Numbered from the stretch's first letter, positions 55,568-64,000 are shown. The stretch: 64,000 bases of DNA from Candidatus Electrothrix aestuarii (GCA_032595685.2 CP159373.1:1199001-1263000); one strand, 5' to 3'. Made by a program: numbers and translations. The notes: generated from the letters alone by a model not told the origin.

Positions 55568-57013
55568 TCAACGACTTTTACGACGATGTTTAACTGGAAG
55601 AATTTTCATTTGATCCCTATATTTTGCCACTGTTCTCCGGGCAACATTGACCCCCTCTTCCTTTAACATTTCAGAAATAAGATTATCACTAAGCGGCTTT
55701 TCCGGGGGCTCCTGCTGGATAAGCTGCCTGATCCGATTTTTTATTACTTCGGATGCCACCAAATTTCCATCAGTTGTCGTGACTGCGCTGGAAAAGAAGA
55801 ACTTCAACTCATACAGCCCTTGAGGCGTATGCACATATTTATTCGAGGTAATGCGACTGACAGTGGATTCATGAAGACCGATGTCCTGTGCTACATCATT
55901 CAACACCAGAGGCTTCAGATGTCCCGGCCCTTGTTCAAAAAAATCATGTTGGAATTTGAGCAGGCTCTTCATGACCTTATAAATAGAATTCTGCCGATAA
56001 TGAACCGAATTGATAAAATTCTGTGCGTTTCGCTTCTGCTCGGTCAAATATCCCTTGGAATCTGTTCCTGCCTTGTCCTTCATCAGCTCCTGATACTCCG
56101 CAGAAAGCTGCAACTGCGGCATCCCGTCGTTATTCAACTGAATAATGAATTCACCATCTAACCTATGCAAATATACATCAGGAACAACATAATTGGTCTG
56201 CTCATTACTATATTCATTCCCTGGATATGGATTTAATGAGGTAATAACACTAAAAGCGTTGCGGACTTCACGGGCAGTATAATCAATCTTAGCAGCAATC
56301 TTAGTGAAATTATGGGTTTGTAGTTCATCCAGGTGATCAGCAACAAGCAGGTAGGCCAAGTCATCTTCCATCCCCTCCCTCTCCAACTGCAAGAGCAGAG
56401 ATTCGCGTAGATCCCTGGCCGCTACCCCTGGCGGGTCAAGGCTTTGCACCAGACGTAACATCCCTTCGGCCTCTTCTATACTGCAACCTGCATAATCACA
56501 TATATCCTCGATTGAGGCCTCGAAGAAACCATGCCCATTGATACTCCCCAGGATAAATCGGGCGATATCTTCATCTTTTTCGTCAAGCTTAAGATGGGAA
56601 AGTTGCCATTCTAAGAACGAAATGAGACCGGGAGCAGCAGAGATAAAATCAAACTGCGATGGAGCATCACTTGGAGGGGCTTCTCTGGAAAAGGAAAAGT
56701 CGGAATCAAAATTGTTGGAATAATCCTCCCAATCCACCTCGGCCACGGTTTTCGGGTCATCACCCGCGACCTGTGAGGAGGCTGCCAACTCCACAGAATC
56801 CTGGGCCTCTTCAGCTGATAATGATTCGGGATTACTCACTGTTTCCTGAACACCAACAACTTCCTCCAACATGGGATTCTGGGCCATCTCTTCGTGCAGA
56901 GCATTGGTCAATTCCAAGCGGTTCAGCTGCAGAAGCTTAATGGCTTGACGCAATTGCTGCGTCATAACCAGTTTTTGAGTAAGTTTTACTTGCTGTCGGA
57001 GTTCAAGACTCAT
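55568..57013 (-). CDS. rpoN: RNA polymerase sigma-54 factor
   Basis: 481 residues. Region I at the N terminus is Q/L-rich (LTQKLVMTQQLRQAIKLLQL). An acidic region II follows (about 55-110), then the core-binding domain. The DNA-binding helix-turn-helix near 385 (DIGLHESTVSRITSNKYVHT) is followed by the C-terminal RpoN box ARRTVAKYRDQMKI. It directs transcription from -24/-12 promoters with enhancer-binding activators. The operon continues from lptB. Confidence 0.97.
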   Translation of the reverse strand: MSLELRQQVKLTQKLVMTQQLRQAIKLLQLNRLELTNALHEEMAQNPMLEEVVGVQETVSNPESLSAEEAQDSVELAASSQVAGDDPKTVAEVDWEDYSNNFDSDFSFSREAPPSDAPSQFDFISAAPGLISFLEWQLSHLKLDEKDEDIARFILGSINGHGFFEASIEDICDYAGCSIEEAEGMLRLVQSLDPPGVAARDLRESLLLQLEREGMEDDLAYLLVADHLDELQTHNFTKIAAKIDYTAREVRNAFSVITSLNPYPGNEYSNEQTNYVVPDVYLHRLDGEFIIQLNNDGMPQLQLSAEYQELMKDKAGTDSKGYLTEQKRNAQNFINSVHYRQNSIYKVMKSLLKFQHDFFEQGPGHLKPLVLNDVAQDIGLHESTVSRITSNKYVHTPQGLYELKFFFSSAVTTTDGNLVASEVIKNRIRQLIQQEPPEKPLSDNLISEMLKEEGVNVARRTVAKYRDQMKILPVKHRRKSR

Positions 57014-57064
57014 TGATCAAAAAACATAAAATGTATGCCGTTACAGCGGCCCGCCTTGTATGTG

Positions 57065-57796
57065 TCACATTGTGAAATTTTCACCAAGATACATTTTCTT
57101 AGCTAATTCACTCTGAATAATATCATCGGCTGCACCGCTGGTAAGAATTTGCCCTGCATTCATTATATAGGCAAAATCGCATACCTGCAATGTTTCTCGA
57201 ACATTATGATCTGAAATTAAAACTCCCAGGCCTTTCTCCTTCAATCCTCGGATAATTTGCTGTAAATCAGCAACAGATAAGGGATCAACCCCGGCAAAGG
57301 GTTCGTCCAACAGGATAAAGCGAGGCCGAGTTGCCAAGGCACGCATGATTTCCACCCTTCTTCGTTCACCACCGGAGAGTGCATGCCCTTTATTTTTTGC
57401 CAAATACTCTATCTTGAGTTCAGCCATTAACTCGCTGATGCGATTATTAATTTCATTACGGGTCAGGCCCAGGGGCTCCAGAACAATCCGGACATTTTCT
57501 TCAACCGTCAATTTTTTAAAAACCGATGGTTCCTGCGCCAGATAGGTAATACCCCGGGAGGCACGACGGTGAATAGGAAGCCCCTGAATTTCCCTGTTAT
57601 CGAGGAAAATAGCCCCTGCTGTGGGTCGAATAAAACCGACTATTGAATAAAAAGTCGTGGTCTTGCCAGCACCGTTCGGCCCTAACAGACCAACAATGGA
57701 GCCATTCTGCACCTTCAGGTTGACTTGGTCCACTACCCGACGGGCACGATATTCCTTAACCAGATTCCTGGTTTCCAGGATAGAGACAGGTTCCAT
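57065..57796 (-). CDS. lptB: LPS export ABC transporter ATPase LptB
   Basis: 243 residues. Walker A is GLLGPNGAGKTTTFYSIVG, the signature is HALSGGERRRVEIMRALAT, and Walker B is RFILLDEPFAGVDPLS followed by GVLISDHNVRETL with the switch histidine. The protein matches LptB along its whole length. It powers extraction of lipopolysaccharide from the inner membrane through LptFG. It follows lptA after six bases. Confidence 0.97.
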   Translation of the reverse strand: MEPVSILETRNLVKEYRARRVVDQVNLKVQNGSIVGLLGPNGAGKTTTFYSIVGFIRPTAGAIFLDNREIQGLPIHRRASRGITYLAQEPSVFKKLTVEENVRIVLEPLGLTRNEINNRISELMAELKIEYLAKNKGHALSGGERRRVEIMRALATRPRFILLDEPFAGVDPLSVADLQQIIRGLKEKGLGVLISDHNVRETLQVCDFAYIMNAGQILTSGAADDIIQSELAKKMYLGENFTM

Positions 57797-57802
57797 TCTT
57801 TA

Positions 57803-58366
57803 CTACTTATCCGAGTTCGGTACAATAACCGCCTTAATGCGCTCCGGCTTCTTACCTTTTCCCTTACCACCTTTGCCAACAACGGCCTCAGAGCGCTCAA
57901 CAACAGACCGTTTTTCATCAAGAAAATAGGTAATCGTTTTACCAGAGACCATATTCTTCCCCTGCCAAGCCTTTGCATGACCGTGCAAAATTACCTTGCG
58001 GGCATCAGCAAAATAATCCATCCGATCTCCTGTACCCAACCAGTCTTCCTGGGTGACTTTTACATTGCCCACACAGATCATTTTATCTACCTGCCGGGAT
58101 TGGTCCTTTGGCTTCTTGGGATCATTGGGCTGGTAATAGATCGTCATCTCATCGGTGCGGATGGTCACTTTACCCTGGCTGGCGTCAACATTCCCGATAA
58201 AAACCACAGAATTTTTTTCTTCCTGGGAAATCATCCGGTCTGCTTCAATATTAATAGGCTTGTCATCTTTTTGACAAAATCCAGAGCTCGCCACCAACAA
58301 AAGAGCACCACAAAGGATCACTGACTGGAGAAGAGTTCGAGCGGATGGCAGAAAAAAACGCATCAT
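57803..58366 (-). CDS. lptA: LPS transport periplasmic protein LptA
   Basis: 187 residues from ATG 58366, with AGAGG six bases upstream. The frame is open a further 69 codons, but that part has no ribosome site and no signal peptide and overlaps the metV-like gene. A signal peptide (LLQSVILCGALLLVASSGFC) precedes the OstA-like beta-jellyroll (INIEADRMISQEEKNSVVFI, MICVGNVKVTQEDWLGTGDR, YFADARKVILHGHAKAWQ). It ends in a Gly/Lys tail (GKGGKGKGKK). LptA bridges the periplasm for lipopolysaccharide. lptC and kdsC, often upstream, are absent here. Confidence 0.92.
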   Translation of the reverse strand: MMRFFLPSARTLLQSVILCGALLLVASSGFCQKDDKPINIEADRMISQEEKNSVVFIGNVDASQGKVTIRTDEMTIYYQPNDPKKPKDQSRQVDKMICVGNVKVTQEDWLGTGDRMDYFADARKVILHGHAKAWQGKNMVSGKTITYFLDEKRSVVERSEAVVGKGGKGKGKKPERIKAVIVPNSDK

Positions 58367-58512
58367 TTTATACCTCTGAAGAGTTTTCCTTTCAAATCGG
58401 TCAAGATATACTCTGTATCTTAACTTCAGTTTTGCTGAAACAAAAAAAACAGGAATCTTTCCGTTATGCCGGAATGATCCCTGTTTGTCAACAAAATTCC
58501 CTGAAAGTGCTG

Positions 58513-59181
58513 CTACACTGTGAGGTCCTCTCGCACCCGTTTGCGCGGTCCGCCATGCCTGGAGGTTGACCAATCACGAATAGGGGCAGATGCTGTTAAC
58601 TCCTCCTGACGGTCCAAACGTCCCATCCGATCATAGATCATCTGCCAAACACAATCCACTTCAGGATGTATCTCACAACGCCCGTTGACAGAACCGCCAC
58701 AAGGACCGTTCATCAGACTTTTTGCGCAACGGGCCACCGGACAGTGCCCTCCGGTAAAATGCAGGACACAATGACCGCAACCAGCACATTGTTCAGTCCA
58801 GACACCCTGCTCAGGGGAGCCACCAAAAAAGGTGGTGTTCAAGGCTGGAAAAACATTATCGTTAGGACGCAAATTAGCTATAAAATTTACGCCTACGCCA
58901 CAAGCTGTGGAGACAATCGCGTCGTACTGCCCTTCAAATTGATCAATGCTGTCTATATATTCTTTATCGCATTGACGAACCAAAGATGCATCAAAGACCT
59001 CTGCACTTTTCCCTGCCTTTTTCAGACCAAGCCGAATGAGCGATGCCAGAATCTCAGCCTCTCGCTCTCCGCCTGCTGAGCAAACAGTGACGCACCCCCG
59101 ACAAGCCAGCACCAGAATCTTTTTACAATCCTGAACCATTTTTATTATTTCAGCCAAAGGCTTCCGTTCAGCAATAATCAT
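58513..59181 (-). CDS. metV: MetV-like zinc/iron-sulfur protein (MTHFR C-terminal domain family)
   Basis: 222 residues. Cys motifs run along the protein: LACRGCVTVCSAGGEREAEI near the start, STACGVGVNFIA in the middle, and EQCAGCGHCVLHFTGGHCPV with RCAKSLMNGPCGGSVNGRCE near the end, the hallmark of the methylenetetrahydrofolate reductase C-terminal (MetV) family. In acetogens MetV binds MetF and links it to the HdrABC-MvhD electron-bifurcating complex. Here mvhD and a hdrC-like gene lie just upstream. No metF is in the window. Confidence 0.82.
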   Translation of the reverse strand: MIIAERKPLAEIIKMVQDCKKILVLACRGCVTVCSAGGEREAEILASLIRLGLKKAGKSAEVFDASLVRQCDKEYIDSIDQFEGQYDAIVSTACGVGVNFIANLRPNDNVFPALNTTFFGGSPEQGVWTEQCAGCGHCVLHFTGGHCPVARCAKSLMNGPCGGSVNGRCEIHPEVDCVWQMIYDRMGRLDRQEELTASAPIRDWSTSRHGGPRKRVREDLTV

Positions 59182-59294
59182 ATGGAACTCCCGAAAAAGC
59201 AGGGTTTAGTAAAAGCAAAGCAAATTTCTTGTTGCGAAACAGCAGCTCTCCTGAGGAATTTAACAAGAAAGATCTTACCCATTATGCGAGTGTC

Positions 59295-59355
59295 GTAGGG
59301 GCCGCCCCCCTGTGTTCGCCCTTGTCTATCGGGCAAGCACAGAGGCCTGCCCCTA
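59295..59355. repeat. Dispersed double-hairpin repeat, copy 2
   Basis: Shares GTAGGGG, TGTGTTCGCCCTT, TCTA-CGGGCA and CTGCCCCTA with copy 1 at 39833-39893, in the same order and spacing, though its left hairpin is partly decayed. It lies between metV and mvhD, in what looks like an operon, and lengthens the spacer to 213 bases. Confidence 0.75.
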
Positions 59356-59394
59356 ATATCCAAAATAGAGAGGGTATTTTTGGGAAAGCCCTTA

Positions 59395-59802
59395 TCAAAA
59401 AGGTGACGGCCCCATTTCTGTAACCAAGGCATTCACTTCCTGAGCGACATCAACAAATTCAGGATGCAGCCCACGCGGCAGAAAGAACATCTTAGCCCGA
59501 TCCTTTTCCACTCCAAGTTCACTGAGGGCTGAGCGTACAGACTCAACACGCTTAGCAGCCCGTTGACTTCCCTTAACATTATGACATCCATCCGCAGGGC
59601 AACCTACCACATATACGCCATCTGCCCCATCTTCAAAGGCCTTGAGCAGCGTAACCTCCTCCAGTTTTCCAGTGCAGACAACACGAGTCATCTTAACATT
59701 TTTTGGAAAATCTAATTGCTGCAACCCACGTCCTTCGTCGGCGCAGGTCTGCTGGGAGGTATAATGACAACTGAACAAACGTATGTCCGGTGTAAAACTC
59801 AT
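59395..59802 (-). CDS. mvhD: Hydrogenase/heterodisulfide reductase iron-sulfur subunit MvhD
   Basis: 135 residues. LFSCHYTSQQTCADEGRGLQ, TRVVCTGKLEEVTLLKAFED, VYVVGCPADGCHNVKGSQRA and FFLPRGLHPEFVDVAQ are the MvhD family blocks; four conserved cysteines (in SCH, VCTG, GCPADGC) bind a [2Fe-2S] cluster. It passes electrons between a donor and HdrA. It lies 18 bases after the hdrC-like gene. Confidence 0.9.
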   Translation of the reverse strand: MSFTPDIRLFSCHYTSQQTCADEGRGLQQLDFPKNVKMTRVVCTGKLEEVTLLKAFEDGADGVYVVGCPADGCHNVKGSQRAAKRVESVRSALSELGVEKDRAKMFFLPRGLHPEFVDVAQEVNALVTEMGPSPF

Positions 59803-59820
59803 CGAATCTGCTCCACAATA

Positions 59821-60387
59821 TTATTGGTTGGTTCCACAGGCGGCGATCAACCGCTCGTCTTCGGATTCATTCAGGATAATAGCCTGGGCAGGGCATTCAG
59901 AAACACAGATACCACAGGCTTTACAATCCGTCACGTTAATTGTGGCGAGCCCACCCTCATCAATTTTGGGTACCTCCCACGGGCAGACCCGAACACAGGT
60001 GAGACAGGACACACAAAGGTCACGTTGCACCTGGGCTGCCTTCCCTTTTTCCACCAGTTTCTCTTCAGTAATATAGCCTTTTTTCATGGCCAGCTTGGCC
60101 AGAGTCCCCATAATATCGGCAAAACTTACATCCTGGGGGCAAACAAAGACACAGCTACGGCATCCTGAACAATACCAAAGCAAATCAGAGCTCAATAAAC
60201 GCTCTTCCATGCCCATACGAACCATGTGGATGATCTTGCGGGGATCAAAATCTGGAACAGCCTGACTCACCGGGCAGGCACCAGAGCAAGCACCGCAGGA
60301 AAAACAGGAGTTCAGATGCTGGCCACCGGGTTCCGCAACCACCTCGGCACTGAATCCGGGATTAATTTCAAATGTTTTCTTTGACAT
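59821..60387 (-). CDS. HdrC-like iron-sulfur protein with extra ferredoxin domain
   Basis: 188 residues. The N-terminal half has two cluster motifs, CFSCGACSGACPV and CSGCRSCVFVCPQDVSFAD, which is the HdrC pattern. The C-terminal half is a bicluster ferredoxin, CVSCLTCVRVCPWEVPKI and CKACGICVSECPAQAI. The four [4Fe-4S] motifs could form an electron wire. Plain HdrC is mostly the first half; fused versions occur in sulfate reducers. With mvhD and metV it suggests a folate- or heterodisulfide-linked redox complex. hdrA and hdrB are not in the window. Confidence 0.85.
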   Translation of the reverse strand: MSKKTFEINPGFSAEVVAEPGGQHLNSCFSCGACSGACPVSQAVPDFDPRKIIHMVRMGMEERLLSSDLLWYCSGCRSCVFVCPQDVSFADIMGTLAKLAMKKGYITEEKLVEKGKAAQVQRDLCVSCLTCVRVCPWEVPKIDEGGLATINVTDCKACGICVSECPAQAIILNESEDERLIAACGTNQ

Positions 60388-60773
60388 ACCATCACCACAA
60401 TGAGCATTTATATTCTCTGATCGTTATGTTCCAGCAAACCCGAGCGAGCATTGAATCAGAAAACAGTAAATCTACTGACTGACAATTGAAGCAAGAAACG
60501 CTGAGACACTAACGAGCTCTGCCACACGTTAGGCAAATAGAAATATCCCATTTTTGTCATTTTGTCAACGGAACCGTTCAGAATAGTAAAATTTCGGGAA
60601 AGAAAGGTCGTTGCCCACAGCTCTGCCAGCGCGTTGCAATAATATCTTCTTTGTAATGATCGTAGCGGGTTAGTGAGAATGACAACCGGGGGTGAAAGCG
60701 GAGAGTGATGAGGCGAAATAAAGGGGGAGGGACAGGATAGGGTTGCAGACAGTTTGTCTTAATACCCTCTCCA
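60388..60773. other. Gene-free upstream region of the hdrC-mvhD-metV operon
   Basis: No convincing coding frame. It holds the promoter region of the redox operon (near 60388-60560, AT-rich) but I cannot place the boxes. The 23-bp repeat array follows. Confidence 0.4.
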
Positions 60774-61003
60774 TCGAGGATGCCCCGAACCATTCATCGA
60801 GTATGGTTCGATCCGTCCAACGAGTATGCCCCTGACAATTTAACGGGTGTACTTCAGATCAAACTACGGTAGTACTTTGGATAAAACTACCAGGGTACTT
60901 CAGACCAAACTACGGTAGTACTTTGAATCAAAGTACCGTAGTACTTTAGAGCAAACTACTACGGTACTTTTTAAAAAAGAACGGGAGTGTTTTTTCCGGG
61001 ATA
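60774..61003. repeat. Array of about ten degenerate 23-bp tandem repeats
   Basis: Units start at 60774, 60797, 60820, 60843, 60866, 60889, 60912, 60935, 60958 and 60981, each exactly 23 bases, with the pattern ACGG(T/G)AGTACTT-x4-ATCAAACT best kept in units 4 to 8; the first three and the last are diverged. The units are contiguous with no spacers, so this is not a CRISPR array. The period is not a multiple of three, and no frame is open through it. It lies between the 3' end of purB and the upstream side of the redox operon. A related short array is at 34951-35019. Confidence 0.85.
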
Positions 61004-61021
61004 CAGCCGTACCCGCTTCTC

Positions 61022-62476
61022 TTACCCCACCGCCCCGCATAGACACCCTTCCAGCTCCGTACACAAAGAACAACGGGTCGCATCATCCGCCGGTGTTTCC
61101 TTGCCCTGCATCCGGGTTTCCACGTAGGCAATGGTCTTCTCGGTGAGCTCCCGAGACATACCCACATGTCGTTCCGGGGCGATAGCCCGCTCGATCTCCT
61201 CCCGACTGAAATTCCCTGCTATCTTTGCATCCTCCATCAGGATATCCAGCACCGGCTTGCCGGTTTCCACAGATTGCATAGAGGCCTCATAGACCAGGGT
61301 GTGGGCATTTTGCTTGCCGATGGTATCTCCCAGAAAAAACATCAGGGCCTCGGTAGAAATCAGCGGGGCCGCCTTGAGTACATTGTCGCGAACCCTCTGT
61401 TCATGGACTGTCATATCAGCCAAAATTTCCTTCATCAGGGCTAGCAGACCACAGGTATAAAGGGAGCTGTCCGTGAGAGCGGCCCACTCCAGACGGACTG
61501 AACGATAATCCCGCTCATGCTCACAAATCAGTCCTTCATAACCTAAAAGCACATTGGAGGTAATGAGTTTGGACAAGACCACCACCTGCTCACAAAGCTC
61601 AGGATTGCGCTTATGAGGCATGGTACTGCTGCCAATCTTACCCATATGAAAGGGTTCTTCCATCTCATGAATCTCGTTGCGGGCTAGACAGCGAATTTCA
61701 TCAGCAATACGAGCCAAGGAGCCACCGATCATCGCCAACAGGGATAGGAATTCGGCAAAACGGTCACGGGAGGCATGCCAGGCCACATTGGGCACCGCAA
61801 GCCCCAGCTTGGCGGAAAATTTCTCTACTAAGGGAAAGGCCTGCTCGCCTAAGGCATCCATTGTCCCGACACCACCAAAGAGCTCACTGACCAAAAGGCG
61901 TTCCCGCACCTGCTCCAGCCGCTCCACACCACGCCAGACCTCATCAAGCCAGCCCGCTATTTTCAACCCGATGGTCATGGGCAGGGCATGCTGGGAATGG
62001 GTCCGCCCGATGGTCACCAGATCACGGTATTGCCGGGCCCGCTGCATGAGCAGACTGATGATCTTGTGCAGGTCGCGCTCCACAACCAGCAGGACATTAC
62101 GGAGCTCCAGGACCTGGGCCGTGTCCTGAATATCCTGGGTCGTGGCCCCGAAATGGATGAACTGTCCTGCTTCTTCATCACAGACCTTGCGCAGAGCCTC
62201 AAGCAGAGGCATCAGGGAATGATTGGTGAGCTGTAAGCCCTGTCGGATGCCATCAAGATCCAGCAGACAGATCCGGGCATTTTGCTGGATATTATCCGCA
62301 GCCTCCTGCGGGATGACCCCTAATTCTGCCTGGGCCGAAGCCAAGGCCACCTCCACATCAAGCCAGTGCTGGTAGCGGCGAAGGTCACAAAAAATTCGAC
62401 GGGCCTCAAGGGTTGTATAACCGCCGCTGTAAAATCTGGAATCAACAATGTGGCTGTTCGGTGTGCAGGTGTTCAT
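61022..62476 (-). CDS. purB: Adenylosuccinate lyase, with a cysteine-rich tail
   Basis: 484 residues, slightly longer than usual. The fumarase/aspartase superfamily motifs are GATTQDIQDTAQVLELR, TIGRTHSQHALPMTIGLKIA with the catalytic His, and GSSTMPHKRNPELCEQVV with the mobile catalytic Ser loop. These fit PurB, which acts twice in purine synthesis; PcaB-type cycloisomerases share the last motif but are less likely. The last 20 residues (RCSLCTELEGCLCG) contain four Cys in a C-x2-C...C-x-C arrangement, not usual in PurB and possibly a metal site. Confidence 0.85.
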   Translation of the reverse strand: MNTCTPNSHIVDSRFYSGGYTTLEARRIFCDLRRYQHWLDVEVALASAQAELGVIPQEAADNIQQNARICLLDLDGIRQGLQLTNHSLMPLLEALRKVCDEEAGQFIHFGATTQDIQDTAQVLELRNVLLVVERDLHKIISLLMQRARQYRDLVTIGRTHSQHALPMTIGLKIAGWLDEVWRGVERLEQVRERLLVSELFGGVGTMDALGEQAFPLVEKFSAKLGLAVPNVAWHASRDRFAEFLSLLAMIGGSLARIADEIRCLARNEIHEMEEPFHMGKIGSSTMPHKRNPELCEQVVVLSKLITSNVLLGYEGLICEHERDYRSVRLEWAALTDSSLYTCGLLALMKEILADMTVHEQRVRDNVLKAAPLISTEALMFFLGDTIGKQNAHTLVYEASMQSVETGKPVLDILMEDAKIAGNFSREEIERAIAPERHVGMSRELTEKTIAYVETRMQGKETPADDATRCSLCTELEGCLCGAVG

Positions 62477-62528
62477 ATCTTTCTTCTTCTCTTCCTTTTC
62501 TGTCCCATATTCTATGGTTTATATGGTT

Positions 62529-63416
62529 TTATTGTATTTCCTTACCAATCCTGTCCCACCTGATGGAACTCCAACGACGAGCTGAAAGGAGGGGTTCTTT
62601 AAGATCCCATGACCAGTAAAAGCTCATGGCTTTTCCTTTTATTGTGCTTTCATCAACAAAGCCCCAAAAACGACTATCAAAGCTATTATCCCGGTTGTCT
62701 CCAAGGACAAAGACAGCATGCTCAGGCACAGTCACCGGACCAAAATTATCTCTTGGGTCTTCAGAGCGAGGATGTATTGTGTTATCCTTATGTACTGTCG
62801 GATAGGCATCTTGAGGAACTCCATCAACAAAAAGCCTTTTATCCCGGAGCTCAACCACATCTCCGGCCACCGCAACTATACGTTTTATGTAGTCTAGCGA
62901 AGGATCTCTCGGGTACTCGAAAACAATGATATCGCCTCGCTCCGGTTGACGCTGCTTGTATATAAACCTATTCACCAGGAGATGATCACCGACCAGTAAG
63001 GTCGGAAGCATTGATCCAGCCGGGATCTTGTAGGCCTTGATGAAATGTTCTTTGACCAATGCTCCGGCAAGTGATTGCAAGACAATATTTGCCAGAAAGA
63101 GGTAGAGAAGATAGAAATACCATTTATTAAACTTCCGCATCTCGTAAGAGGCCGAGCTTTTTTTCGCAGCTCTCACAGAATCAAAAAAATAAAAGAGGAA
63201 ATAAACGACACCAGCGACCAGGGCAACCAGTAGACCGAGCCGGTCCGGTCGAATAAAGAGTAGGAACAGGAGCATCGCCAGAAGCAGCCCCCGTCCCAGG
63301 TAGAAGAGTATGCCTCTTTTTAATTCCCCTGCGTAGACATGCCCTAGCCCACAACTCAAAAGTGACAGCAAAGCGGCAACACATGGCTTCCTTGGCTTAT
63401 CCATAGAATTATTCAT
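62529..63416 (-). CDS. lepB: Signal peptidase I with N-terminal membrane domain
   Basis: 295 residues; AAGGAA precedes the ATG by seven bases. The peptidase part has the catalytic S135 in YKIPAGSMLPTLLVGDHLLV and K178 in YIKRIVAVAGDVVELRDKRL, then VLGDNRDNSFDSRFWGF. The N-terminal 80 residues add a small membrane domain (AALLSLLSCGLGHVYAGELK, RGLLLAMLLFLLF) of the type found in some signal peptidases and TM2-like proteins. It cleaves signal peptides of exported proteins, such as AtpF and the secreted proteins in the atp locus. Confidence 0.93.
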   Translation of the reverse strand: MNNSMDKPRKPCVAALLSLLSCGLGHVYAGELKRGILFYLGRGLLLAMLLFLLFIRPDRLGLLVALVAGVVYFLFYFFDSVRAAKKSSASYEMRKFNKWYFYLLYLFLANIVLQSLAGALVKEHFIKAYKIPAGSMLPTLLVGDHLLVNRFIYKQRQPERGDIIVFEYPRDPSLDYIKRIVAVAGDVVELRDKRLFVDGVPQDAYPTVHKDNTIHPRSEDPRDNFGPVTVPEHAVFVLGDNRDNSFDSRFWGFVDESTIKGKAMSFYWSWDLKEPLLSARRWSSIRWDRIGKEIQ

Positions 63417-63602
63417 AGAAGATTCCTTAAATATAACATGCTGAATTATGAACTTTCCTTCCGGCGAAGGAAACGAAATAGGTATTTTTTACTCACCCAC
63501 AATACTTGAACGTACCTCATGAATTACGCAAATTGCAATCTATTCGTTTGAAAATGTCTCTTTAACTCAGCTCACTAAAACACTCCAGCAGCACGTCTAA
63601 TC

Positions 63603-64000
63603 ATGAAGCAACAAGAAAAAGCACAGCAAAAAGTTCCAACCAGAACATTCGGCAAAACCGGCTTAGAAATGCCTGTGCTCTCCCTCGGCATGATGCGTTC
63701 CAGATATTCTCCCCAGGATATCCCCCTGGAACAGATCCCGGAGCATGGTCAGCAGGATATGTCCAACCTGGTAGACAAAGCCCTTTCTCTGGGCATGAAT
63801 CATATTGAAACGGCGCGCAATTACGGCACCTCAGAACGCCAGCTGGCCGAAATTCTTGACCAGCATGAACGCAGCTCCCTTATCCTCCAAACCAAGGTCA
63901 AGCCAGAGGATGATCCTGAGCTATTTACTGCTCATGTACTCGACTCACTTGATCGCATGGGACAAAAAAAAGTTGATATGCTGGCCCTACATGGCCTGAA
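63603..64000 (+). CDS. Aldo/keto reductase, N-terminal part (continues beyond the window)
   Basis: About 132 residues are visible. The TIM-barrel start RTFGKTGLEMPVLSLGMM, the cofactor-region HIETARNYGTSERQLAEIL with the catalytic tyrosine, and VDMLALHGL are the aldo/keto reductase pattern. The catalytic Asp-x4-Tyr is seen as E-T-A-x2-Y, a small variation (Asp to Glu). The family reduces aldehydes and ketones with NADPH; many in anaerobes carry a C-terminal ferredoxin domain, which would lie outside the window. Confidence 0.87.
   Translation, partial: MKQQEKAQQKVPTRTFGKTGLEMPVLSLGMMRSRYSPQDIPLEQIPEHGQQDMSNLVDKALSLGMNHIETARNYGTSERQLAEILDQHERSSLILQTKVKPEDDPELFTAHVLDSLDRMGQKKVDMLALHGL

Noticed and set aside
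57803-58573. Longer lptA start, adding 69 residues
   Set aside because: The extension overlaps the metV-like gene and would bury the signal peptide; the ATG at 58366 has a good ribosome site.
60774-61003. Possible CRISPR array
   Set aside because: The repeat units are contiguous and themselves vary; there are no spacers, no leader and no cas genes.

Overview
The window reads as a chromosomal segment of a Gram-negative, sulfate-reducing or sulfur-cycling member of the Desulfobacterota, most probably of the Desulfobulbales. The basis is the split ATP synthase operon with paired b and b' subunits and a signal peptide on AtpF, the HdrC/MvhD/MetV redox operon, the NIL-domain ferredoxin and the Lpt/RpoN/PtsN cluster. 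Frequent Rpn-type nucleases, AlbA_2 regulators and scattered repeats would fit cable bacteria (Candidatus Electrothrix/Electronema), but this is inference from gene content, not a database result.

Region 1 (1-20,950) is an AT-rich surface-glycan locus, all on the + strand. It holds three sulfotransferases (one partial, one frameshifted), two SAM methyltransferases, seven glycosyltransferases, an O-antigen polymerase/ligase, and a PglA/PglC/PglD/PglE-like set for a bacillosamine-type sugar and its lipid-linked assembly. The locus is heavily rearranged. It carries two MITE-like elements with 9-bp target duplications, a transposase relic, an intact 888-bp IS5-family insertion inside an AlbA_2 regulator gene, a second AlbA_2 regulator with an 11-bp frame-shifting repeat, and truncated 5' copies of two resident genes in front of inserted genes.

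Region 2 (21,000-28,200) is housekeeping: rpe, pgi, a hybrid sensor kinase, a split APH-like/P-loop kinase pair and a NIL ferredoxin. Region 3 (28,200-35,000) is a phosphate locus: pstC and phoU on the minus strand, and phoB-phoR on the plus strand, separated by small genes and an Rpn nuclease. Region 4 (35,000-46,400) holds an HNH-like protein, a RelE-type toxin-antitoxin pair, DUF89, ttcA, hisB, a rhomboid protease, tRNA-Met(CAU), groES-groEL, ilvE and several small membrane proteins or lipoproteins.

Region 5 (46,500-54,400) is the F1 part of the ATP synthase plus b and b' (atpF'-atpF-atpH-atpA-atpG-atpD-atpC, minus strand). It is interrupted between atpG and atpD by two paralogous secreted-protein genes and a relic duplicate of the 3' end of atpG. 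Region 6 (55,000-64,000) holds ptsN, rpoN, lptB, lptA, a HdrC/MvhD/MetV operon, purB, lepB and the start of an aldo/keto reductase.

The most notable observations are these: (i) several gene insertions bounded by partial duplications of the neighbouring resident gene, including one that splits the ATP synthase operon; (ii) an intergenic 23-bp-period repeat family at two loci; (iii) a pair of MITEs with clear target duplications; (iv) AlbA_2 regulators with unstable linkers embedded in the glycan locus; (v) homopolymer frameshifts in two surface-related genes.
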